Shown in pieces: positions 1-5,010 of a stretch of 5,010 bases of DNA; position 1 is the stretch's first letter, and each line of letters starts with the position of its first letter. The notes beneath the pieces were generated by a model. That model worked only from the letters and a program-made list of their open reading frames with translations, did not search any database and was not told the origin of the DNA. The stretch is from Acidimicrobiia bacterium UBA6912 (GTDB lineage Bacteria > Actinomycetota > Acidimicrobiia > Spongiisociales > UBA5794). The stretch lies in contig DKBA01000256.1 in assembly GCA_002450985.1 (NCBI GenBank), forward strand, positions 8,912 through 13,921. The letters run 5' to 3'. Both the position numbers and the translations under genes were made by a program.

Positions 1-1
1 G

Positions 2-97
2 GAGACCGGCGAGCCCGTGGAGCCGGCGGTCATCGACCGCAAGACCGGCGAGGCGATCAGCCGCGCCACGACGAAGATCCGGGCCCGCACCACGTGA
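2..97 (+). CDS. C-terminal fragment of an unidentified protein (5' end outside window)
   Basis: An open frame enters from the left edge and ends at TGA 95-97, giving 31 visible residues. It begins ETGEPVEPAVIDRKTGE and ends KIRARTT. The tail is polar and charged, with no membrane segment, cysteine cluster or recognisable catalytic motif. The third codon positions are almost all G or C, as in the confident genes here, which supports real coding. A tail of the form 'ID-R-x-TG-E' occurs near the C-terminus of several small enzyme families (some hotdog-fold thioesterases among them), but this is too little to name one. The gene is codirectional with the glycosyltransferase, but the 207-base gap between them argues against tight coupling. 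The product is unknown; confidence refers to its being a real gene end. Confidence 0.45.
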   Translation, partial: ETGEPVEPAVIDRKTGEAISRATTKIRARTT

Positions 98-189
98 GCG
101 GTGGCGACCATCGACGACATCGCCCGAGGACTCAGCACGGGCGAGGTGCGCCCCACTATCACGCACAACGCCGACCGGAAACCCGAACC

Positions 190-228
190 TCGAGTGCCCT
201 CCTGCCGACGGGAGTGCCGTGCACTCGA
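190..228 (+). promoter_or_regulatory. Nested inverted repeat with two alternative stems in the leader of the glycosyltransferase gene
   Basis: TCGAGTGC (190-197) is perfectly complementary to GCACTCGA (221-228). Inside this stem, CTCC (199-202) can pair with GGAG (211-214). A second copy of GAGTGC (212-217) can instead pair with the same GCACTC arm (221-226), making a tight 6-bp hairpin with a CGT loop. The two structures cannot form together. No T-run follows, so it is not a classical intrinsic terminator. It lies 77 bases before the GTG start at 305. It could be an RNA element, a protein-binding site, or chance in G+C-rich DNA. Confidence 0.3.
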
Positions 229-294
229 CGGCCGCCGCCCCAGGAGAGGCTCGCACCGGTGGCGCAGACCTCTCGGTGGCTGCCGGCGCGTCTC

Positions 295-300
295 GGGAGG
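295..300 (+). promoter_or_regulatory. Ribosome binding site GGGAGG deciding the GTG start of the glycosyltransferase
   Basis: GGGAGG stands 4 bases before GTG 305-307. The spacing is short but usable, and it is the only Shine-Dalgarno-like site in phase with a start codon of this frame. The frame stays open upstream to base 98, but the residues encoded there are arginine-rich and unlike a protein. Those encoded from 305 (MRIVQLANF...) are a typical GT4 N-terminus. Confidence 0.7.
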
Positions 301-304
301 CGCC

Positions 305-1408
305 GTGAGGATCGTCCAGCTCGCCAACTTCTGCCCGCGCCACGCCGGCGGCCGGCGAGTCGCCGTCGATCACCTCGGTGCCGGCTACCGCGCCGCCGGA
401 CACGAGACGGTGCTGGTCGTCCCCGGACCCGAGCACCGAGTCGACGCGGTCGGAGGTGCAACCGTCGTCACGGTGCGCAGCCCAAGGGTGCCGGCAGCCG
501 CGGGGTGCCGGGTGATCGCCGACATCCGCCCGGTCGTTGACGTGCTCGAAGGGCTGCGTCCCGATCGTATCGAGGTGTCCGACAAGTCCACGATGGTCTT
601 CATCACCGCATGGGCGCGTCGCTACGGCGTACCGTCCGTCCTCCTCTCCCATGAGCGCCTCGACGCCATGGTCTCGCTGCGCATCCCCCCGTGGCTGCCC
701 CGTCAGCCGCTGGTCGATGCGTGGAACCGCCGGCTGGTCGGGCGGTTCGACACGATCGTGGTCGCCTCGCAGTTCGCTGCGAGCGAGTTCACGAGGGTGG
801 AGGCCGACAACCTGGCGCTGGTGCCGTTCGGTGTCGACCTCGGCACCTTCCGTCCCCGACCCGATCGCGCCGCTCGCACCGAGCGATGGCGGCTCGCCTA
901 CGTGGGCCGGCTGGCGCCCGAGAAGCGGCCGGAGCTCGCCATCGAGGTCACCCGGCTCCTGCGAGCCGCCGGCACCGACGTCGGCCTCAGCATCCTCGGC
1001 TCGGGTCCTATGGAACCCGCACTGCGGGCGCGGGCTCGAGGGCTCCCCGTCGACTTCCTGGGTTTCGTGGGAGACCGGCGGGTCATCGCCGGGGAGCTGG
1101 CGAGGGCCGATATCGCGATCGTGCCGTGCCCGGTGGAGTCGTTCGGGCTGGTGGCACTGGAGGCGATGGCGTGCGGTACGCCCGTCGTCGTCTCTGCGCC
1201 GAGCGGTGCCGTGGAGCTTCTCGCTCCCGATGGGGGCCGGTCGGCGCCCGCGACCTCGGCAGGCATGGCGCGCGCCATCCAGGCGGTGATGGCGACGCCC
1301 CGTGACCGCAGGGAGTCGGCGGCGCGTGCTCGGGCCGAGGAGTTCCCGTGGAGCCTCGCGGTGGAGCGCATGTTGAAGGTCCACCACGACGCACGGGTGC
1401 GCCACTGA
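305..1408 (+). CDS. GT4-family glycosyltransferase, PimC-like (probable alpha-mannosyltransferase)
   Basis: This is a 367-residue cytoplasmic or membrane-associated GT-B enzyme of the retaining GT4 family. The N-terminal domain opens with MRIVQLANF, a glycine-rich nucleotide-sugar loop (HAGG, residues 13-16) and the usual GH (about 35-36) before strand 2. The C-terminal domain has VGRLAPEK (200-207), whose R202 and K207 correspond to the phosphate-binding residues of the family. ILGSGP (230-235) and the EX7E motif ESFGLVALE (E278, E286) follow, then ACGTPVV and SGAVELL. There is no signal peptide or membrane helix. From memory, the start, the EVSDKST and SHERLDAM segments, VPFGVDL and the DFLGFVGDR stretch closely match mycobacterial PimC. 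PimC was reported to add the third mannose, from GDP-mannose, to phosphatidylinositol mannosides. Family membership is firm. The exact donor and acceptor are inferred, and relatives may build other glycolipids or polysaccharides. The GTG start was chosen from GGGAGG and the family N-terminus. The gene converges on the oxidoreductase operon, with 18 bases between the two stops. Confidence 0.9.
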   Translation: MRIVQLANFCPRHAGGRRVAVDHLGAGYRAAGHETVLVVPGPEHRVDAVGGATVVTVRSPRVPAAAGCRVIADIRPVVDVLEGLRPDRIEVSDKSTMVFITAWARRYGVPSVLLSHERLDAMVSLRIPPWLPRQPLVDAWNRRLVGRFDTIVVASQFAASEFTRVEADNLALVPFGVDLGTFRPRPDRAARTERWRLAYVGRLAPEKRPELAIEVTRLLRAAGTDVGLSILGSGPMEPALRARARGLPVDFLGFVGDRRVIAGELARADIAIVPCPVESFGLVALEAMACGTPVVVSAPSGAVELLAPDGGRSAPATSAGMARAIQAVMATPRDRRESAARARAEEFPWSLAVERMLKVHHDARVRH

Positions 1409-1426
1409 CGGCTCGGCCCCGATCGG

Positions 1427-2338
1427 TCAGCGGCCGGTGCCGACGAGGCGACGGGAGTGCTCGTGGCGTTCGACGAGCAGCCGCCAGCGCTCGGCGACGT
1501 CCGCCTTCACTCGCTCGAGCATGTCCTGATCGGCGAGGAGGGGTGTGAACCTGCCCTGGAGCGACAGGTAGTCCTCCAGCCGCACGTTGCGCTCCGGCCA
1601 CACCGTGATCGTGTAGTCCCTGCCGTCACGTACCTCGTAGAGCGGGAACACTCTGGCCTGGACCGCTCGGCGCATCGCCTCGATCGCCTGGTCGGCCGCC
1701 ATCTTCCACCCCGGCGGGCACGCCGACAGCAGGTGGAGGAAGCGCATCCCGCCCTTGGCGGCGACCGCGGTCTGCACCTTGTGGGCGAGATCGCCCGGGT
1801 AGGCGACCGTCGCCGTTGCGGCGTAGGGGACGCGGTGCGCAGCCATGATCCCCATGATGTCCTTCTTCGGGCGCGGCTCGGGTCGCTCCTCGGGCGTCGT
1901 CGTGGTCCACGTTCCCGCCGGGGTCGCCGACGAACGCTGGATGCCGGTGTTCATGTACGCCTCGTTGTCGTAGCACACGAACACGATGTCCTCGTTGCGC
2001 TCGGCGGCGCCTGACAGCGCCTGGAGGCCGATGTCGAAGGTGCCGCCGTCGCCGGCCCACGCCACCACCGTCGGGTCTTCCCCCTTCATCGCTTTGGCCG
2101 CCTTGATGCCGGTGGCGACCACCGCCGCGGTCTCGAACGCGGTGTGGAACACGGGGATGTCGAGTGCATGGAGCGGCCACGGCCCGTCGATGATCGACCA
2201 GCAGCATGCCGGGAGCACTGCGATGGCGTCGGGACCCACCTCTTTGAGCACGAGACGCATCGACAGCGCCCCACCGCATCCCTGGCACCCGAGCGTGCCC
2301 GGGTCCATGTGCTCGGCCTCGGGAACCGGCCACCTCAT
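1427..2338 (-). CDS. porB: 2-oxoacid:ferredoxin oxidoreductase, beta subunit (POR/VOR type, TPP-binding)
   Basis: This 303-residue subunit binds thiamine diphosphate and the proximal [4Fe-4S] cluster of a CoA-dependent 2-oxoacid oxidoreductase. CQGCGGAL (C18, C21) is the N-terminal cluster motif. C45/C46 and C207 (in SACPPGW) supply the remaining ligands, in the order known from PorB and from the C-terminal part of one-chain PFORs. GDGGTFDIG (96-104) begins the TPP/Mg motif, which ends in YDNEAYMNTGIQ (123-134). D97, N125 and N130 are the expected metal and cofactor residues. The C-terminus carries the usual FPLYEV and LEDYLSLQGRF segments. The length is normal for a separate beta subunit. 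The ATG overlaps the alpha stop as ATGA (2335-2338), with GGAGGT six bases upstream. POR/VOR type is clear. Pyruvate, branched-chain and aryl oxoacids cannot be told apart here, so the symbol is a family label. Confidence 0.95.
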   Translation of the reverse strand: MRWPVPEAEHMDPGTLGCQGCGGALSMRLVLKEVGPDAIAVLPACCWSIIDGPWPLHALDIPVFHTAFETAAVVATGIKAAKAMKGEDPTVVAWAGDGGTFDIGLQALSGAAERNEDIVFVCYDNEAYMNTGIQRSSATPAGTWTTTTPEERPEPRPKKDIMGIMAAHRVPYAATATVAYPGDLAHKVQTAVAAKGGMRFLHLLSACPPGWKMAADQAIEAMRRAVQARVFPLYEVRDGRDYTITVWPERNVRLEDYLSLQGRFTPLLADQDMLERVKADVAERWRLLVERHEHSRRLVGTGR

Positions 2339-3558
2339 CGCGCCACCTCCACCTTCACCGGCACCGGAATCTGTTCGAACGCCCGCACGGGGCCGATCGG
2401 CAGACCCTTGACGCCCACGTAGAGGGCGAGATCCGGCTCGTCGCGCCGGACGAGATCGTCGAGAGTCTCGGTGACCGTCTCCACCCGGACGTCCCGCCCG
2501 CCGATGCCCATCACATAGCCGTAGACCGGCGGGGCGTCGGGCATCCCGGAGAGGGCGGATCGGATCTCCTGGGCGAAGATCCCGGAGTGACCGGGACTCA
2601 GGTTGCGATCGAGCACCGCCACCTTGTGCCGTCCCGCCAGCAGCCGCCGCACCTCGGCGAACGGGAACGGGCGGAGGGCGACGAGCCGCAGCAGCCCCAC
2701 CTTCATGCCCCGCTCCCGGGCGTCCTTCACGGCCTGGCGGACGTTCGACGTCATCGCCCCCGCCGACATCACGACGTACTCGGCGTCGTCGAGCATGTAG
2801 CCCTCGACCGGTGCGTAGCGCCTCCCCAGGGCGTCGGCGAACTCCTCGCCCGCCTCGGCGAGTAGCCGCCCGGCCCGTTCCATCGCCTCGTACACCTTGT
2901 AGCGCAGCTCGAAGTAGTGGTCACGGTTGACCAGCCCGCCGTAGGCGCGGGGGTCGGCGGGGTCGAGGTCGTAGAGCGGCTCGAAGGGCGGCAGATAGGC
3001 GTCGACCCGGTCCCGGTCGTGGACGATGAGGGGTTCGGCGGTGTGCGAGAGGATGAAGGCATCCATGCCGACCATGCCCGGCAGGTACACCTGCTCGGCC
3101 ACCCGGTACATCCAGATGACGAAGTCCTGCGCCTCCTGCACGCTCTCGGCGAACAGCATCATCCAGCCGACGTCGCGTTGAGAGAGGATGTCGGTCTGGT
3201 CACTCCAGATCGACCATCCCGGCGCCATCGCCCGGCTCACGTTGGTGAGCACGATGGGCAGACGAGCGCCCACCGCCCAGTGCAGCATCTCGTGCATGAG
3301 CGCCAGCCCCTGGCCGCTCGTCGCCGTGTAGGCACGGGCACCGGCGGCGGAGGCGCCGACGCAGGCGGCCATGGCGGAGTGCTCGGACTCCACCGTGATG
3401 AACTTGGCCGGCAGCTCGCCCGACGCCGTCAGCTCGGAGAGCAGCTCGACGATCATCGTCTGCGGCGTGATCGGGTAGGCGGAGATCACCTCCACCCGCG
3501 ACAGCATCGCCCCGTAGGCGGCGGCGTGGTTGCCGGTGAGGAGCAGACGCTCAGGCAT
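2335..3558 (-). CDS. porA: 2-oxoacid:ferredoxin oxidoreductase, alpha subunit (POR/VOR type)
   Basis: This 407-residue subunit supplies the pyrimidine-binding half of the TPP site and shapes the substrate pocket. Residues 1 to about 235 form the Pyr domain. YPITPQT (28-34) contains T31, equivalent to the pyruvate-contacting threonine of characterised PFORs. ESEHSA (57-62) contains the glutamate that activates TPP, probably E59. TSGQG is at 79-83. NVSRA (105-109) holds R108, matching the carboxylate-binding arginine. From about 258 comes the transketolase-C-like domain, with RLVALRPFP (290-298) and VLDRN (314-318). DAFILSHTAEP and LPPFEP between them are typical of PorA proteins. There is no gamma or ferredoxin domain, so electrons must leave through partner subunits. 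The start is the ATG at 3558, with GGGAGG six bases upstream. It overlaps the reductase-ferredoxin gene by 8 bases and the beta gene by 4. The substrate is not determined; the symbol is a family label. Confidence 0.95.
   Translation of the reverse strand: MPERLLLTGNHAAAYGAMLSRVEVISAYPITPQTMIVELLSELTASGELPAKFITVESEHSAMAACVGASAAGARAYTATSGQGLALMHEMLHWAVGARLPIVLTNVSRAMAPGWSIWSDQTDILSQRDVGWMMLFAESVQEAQDFVIWMYRVAEQVYLPGMVGMDAFILSHTAEPLIVHDRDRVDAYLPPFEPLYDLDPADPRAYGGLVNRDHYFELRYKVYEAMERAGRLLAEAGEEFADALGRRYAPVEGYMLDDAEYVVMSAGAMTSNVRQAVKDARERGMKVGLLRLVALRPFPFAEVRRLLAGRHKVAVLDRNLSPGHSGIFAQEIRSALSGMPDAPPVYGYVMGIGGRDVRVETVTETLDDLVRRDEPDLALYVGVKGLPIGPVRAFEQIPVPVKVEVAR
2345..2350 (-). promoter_or_regulatory. 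Ribosome binding site of the beta subunit gene, inside the end of the alpha gene
   Basis: On the minus strand GGAGGT ends six bases before the ATG at 2338. It lies within the last codons of the alpha gene. Together with the ATGA stop/start overlap it points to coupled translation of alpha and beta, which suits an equimolar complex. Confidence 0.75.
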
Positions 3559-5010
3559 GGCTCGCCTCCCGCTCGTTGATGAGGATCAGGCTGTGGCCGG
3601 GGCACTCGACGACACAGATCCCGCACCCTTTGCAGAACTCGTAGTCGATGACCGGGCCCTCGTGCCAGGTGATGGCGCCGTCGGGGCAGAAGGCGAAGCA
3701 CGTACCGCAGGCGTTGCAGTGCCCGCACGACAGGCACCTGGCGATCTCGGCGAGCATCTCCGCCTCGCTGATCGTGAGCGATTCCTCGGCCAGAGGATCG
3801 CTCGTCGCCGCAGGGTGCTCCGGCACGCGGCCGTCGAGCGCGGCATACGCCGCGTTGACGTCGGCCGGCGGCACCACCTCGGCGGGCGGATCGGCCGGCC
3901 ACAAGGCGTCGAGCCCGAGCTCGCGGTCGATGGCCCGGGCCGCACGGCGGCCGGCGGCGATGGCGGCGATCACCGTCGCCGGGCCGGTTGCCAGGTCGCC
4001 GCCTGCGTACACCAACCGGTGGGTGGTGGCGCCGTCGCCGCCGAGGGTGAGCCACCCTTCCGGGTCGCGCATGTCGGCAGGGAACGGCGCCATGTCCGCC
4101 GTCTCGCCGGTGGCGGCGAACACGGCGTCGAACCGCAGTTCGGCGGTCTCCCCGGTCGCCATCGGCCGGGGTCGGCCGGAGGCGTCCGGTGGGCCGAGCC
4201 GCATCGTCTCGACCGTGACCACGAGGTCGCCGTCGTCTTTGACAACGGCGCGCGGCTGGGTGAGGAACTCGAAGGCGACACCCTCGGCCGCGGCGCGCTC
4301 GACCTCCTCCAAGATCGCCGGCATCTCCATCTGGGTCCTGCGGTAGAGCACGGTGACGTCGGCGCCGAGCTTGCGGAGCATGCGCGCCACGTCCATCGCC
4401 GTGTTGCCGCCGCCGACGACGGCGCAGCGCCGGCCAGGTGCCGCGATCTCACCCCGCGTAGCCGACTCGAGGAAGTCGAGCCCCCGTTCCATCAAGCGCT
4501 CACCGGGGATGCCGACCGGGCGCTCGATGCAGGCCCCCGTGGCGACGAACACGGCCGTGAACCTCCCGGCGAGGTCGTCGAACGTGAGGTCCGTGCCGAG
4601 GGTCACTCCGGTGCGGAACTCGATGCCCATCGCCCGCAACCGGTCGACCTCCTCGTCGACGATCGTCGCCGGCAGCCGGTACTCGGGGATGCCGTAGCGG
4701 AGCAGCCCGCCCGGCTGATCGCGACGATCGAAGACCGTGACGACGTGCCCGGAACGCCGCAAGTAGTAGGCCGCAGAGAGGCCGGCCGGCCCCGAGCCGA
4801 CGACGGCCATCCGCATCCCGGTATCCGCGTCGGGAATGGGGTGGGGGAGATCGGCCGTCGCGTCGCCGAGCCGCCGCTCGATCTCGCGGATGGCGACCGG
4901 TTCGGCATCGTCGGCCGCGGCGAGGTTGCAGACGTTCTCACAGAAGTGCGGGCAGACCCGTCCTGTGATGCGCGGGAACGGGTTGTTGAGGGCCATCGTG
5001 GCGAGGGCGA
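3551..5010 (-). CDS. NAD(P)H:FAD oxidoreductase (GltD/NfnB/PadH-like) fused to a C-terminal 2x[4Fe-4S] ferredoxin; N-terminus probably beyond window
   Basis: Residues are counted from the ATG at 4996. RVCPHFCENVC (C15, C19, C23) and AIREIE (36-40) are the iron-sulfur entry region of GltD-like proteins. A FAD Rossmann motif GSGPAG (67-72) and PGGLLRYGIPEYRLP (95-109) follow. A second Rossmann motif, GGGNTA (195-200), with YRRT (218-221) binds NAD(P)H; the double arginine favours NADPH. GDLATGPATV (333-342) closes the flavin fold. After a linker rich in A, P and D (about 360-408) comes a two-cluster ferredoxin: C427, C430, C433, C437-P and C455, C458, C461, C465-P, preceded by an extra C421xxC424. 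The likely role is to exchange electrons between the alpha/beta oxidoreductase and NAD(P)+/NADPH, with the tail acting as the delta ferredoxin. The frame stays open to the window edge (ALAT before the ATG). ALNNPFPRITGRVC is normally internal in this family, so the true start probably lies outside and the ATG at 4996 is probably an internal methionine. Confidence 0.9.
   Translation of the reverse strand, partial: ALATMALNNPFPRITGRVCPHFCENVCNLAAADDAEPVAIREIERRLGDATADLPHPIPDADTGMRMAVVGSGPAGLSAAYYLRRSGHVVTVFDRRDQPGGLLRYGIPEYRLPATIVDEEVDRLRAMGIEFRTGVTLGTDLTFDDLAGRFTAVFVATGACIERPVGIPGERLMERGLDFLESATRGEIAAPGRRCAVVGGGNTAMDVARMLRKLGADVTVLYRRTQMEMPAILEEVERAAAEGVAFEFLTQPRAVVKDDGDLVVTVETMRLGPPDASGRPRPMATGETAELRFDAVFAATGETADMAPFPADMRDPEGWLTLGGDGATTHRLVYAGGDLATGPATVIAAIAAGRRAARAIDRELGLDALWPADPPAEVVPPADVNAAYAALDGRVPEHPAATSDPLAEESLTISEAEMLAEIARCLSCGHCNACGTCFAFCPDGAITWHEGPVIDYEFCKGCGICVVECPGHSLILINEREASHA
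3565..3570 (-). promoter_or_regulatory. Ribosome binding site of the alpha subunit gene, inside the reductase-ferredoxin gene
   Basis: GGGAGG on the minus strand stands six bases before the alpha ATG at 3558. It falls in the codons for the last residues of the ferredoxin tail. It supports this ATG and, with the 8-base overlap, suggests translational coupling. Confidence 0.75.

Noticed and set aside
101..304. N-terminal extension of the glycosyltransferase to a GTG at 101 (435 residues)
   Set aside because: There is no ribosome site before 101, most of the extension does not resemble a protein, and the family N-terminus begins at 305 behind GGGAGG.
94..540. A 148-codon plus-strand frame with GTG starts at 94 and at 259, the latter preceded by AGGAGAGG (242-249)
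   Set aside because: The product is almost entirely arginine, proline, alanine and serine, and it runs through the start of the glycosyltransferase in another phase. The purine-rich site before 259 is notable, but the protein looks like a G+C-rich shadow.
1414..1436. Possible bidirectional terminator between the convergent genes
   Set aside because: The stem is only five base pairs with a 13-base loop and no T-run, and it reaches into the beta gene.
1457..2014. A 185-codon plus-strand frame opposite the beta gene
   Set aside because: It is antisense to a gene with clear cofactor and cluster motifs; its product is rich in R, H, L and V with no domain.
2917..3579. A 220-codon plus-strand frame opposite the alpha gene
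   Set aside because: It mirrors the alpha coding strand. The His/Gly/Val-rich translation is typical of antisense frames in G+C-rich DNA.
3648..4346. A 232-codon plus-strand frame opposite the reductase-ferredoxin gene
   Set aside because: It is a serine/alanine-rich antisense shadow of a gene whose motifs are unmistakable.
1..5010. CRISPR arrays, tRNA or rRNA genes, insertion sequences, phage or defence genes
   Set aside because: No repeat-spacer pattern, tRNA-like cloverleaf, transposase motif or terminal inverted repeats could be seen. The window is a metabolic locus and nearly all of it is coding.

Overview
The window comes from a very G+C-rich bacterium, with G or C at most third codon positions and frequent GTG starts. 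An actinobacterium is the most likely host. The best single clue is a glycosyltransferase that resembles the mycobacterial PimC type; the rest of the gene set is compatible with that but does not prove it. All assignments were made by reading the sequence, without database searches.

Layout. Bases 2-97 (+) are the last 31 codons of a gene whose body lies left of the window; it was not identified. Bases 98-304 are a 207-base gap without a convincing gene. The gap holds a nested inverted repeat in which two copies of GAGTGCC compete for one GCACTC arm. Bases 305-1408 (+) encode a complete GT4-type glycosyltransferase, 367 aa, PimC-like, starting at a GTG behind a GGGAGG ribosome site. It ends 18 bases from the end of a convergent minus-strand operon.

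The minus-strand operon fills the rest and is read from right to left: (1) a NAD(P)H/FAD oxidoreductase of the GltD/NfnB/PadH type fused to a C-terminal 2x[4Fe-4S] ferredoxin, probably running off the right edge of the window; (2) the alpha subunit and (3) the beta subunit of a 2-oxoacid:ferredoxin oxidoreductase (POR/VOR family). The three genes overlap by 8 and 4 bases, and the alpha and beta starts have clear Shine-Dalgarno sites inside the preceding gene, so they look translationally coupled.

How the parts work together. Alpha and beta form the TPP-dependent core that oxidatively decarboxylates a 2-oxoacid to an acyl-CoA. Electrons leave the TPP through the beta [4Fe-4S] cluster and would enter the ferredoxin domain of the fusion protein. 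From there they could pass to FAD and NAD(P)+, or in reverse. This resembles the known NAD(P)+-linked 2-oxoacid oxidoreductases of Azoarcus/Thauera (phenylglyoxylate:NAD+ and 2-oxoglutarate:NADP+ oxidoreductases). It differs in that the delta-type ferredoxin and the flavin reductase are one polypeptide. The gamma subunit expected in such complexes is not in the window and is predicted just beyond the right edge, either as a separate gene or fused to the front of the same protein. The substrate cannot be fixed from sequence alone.
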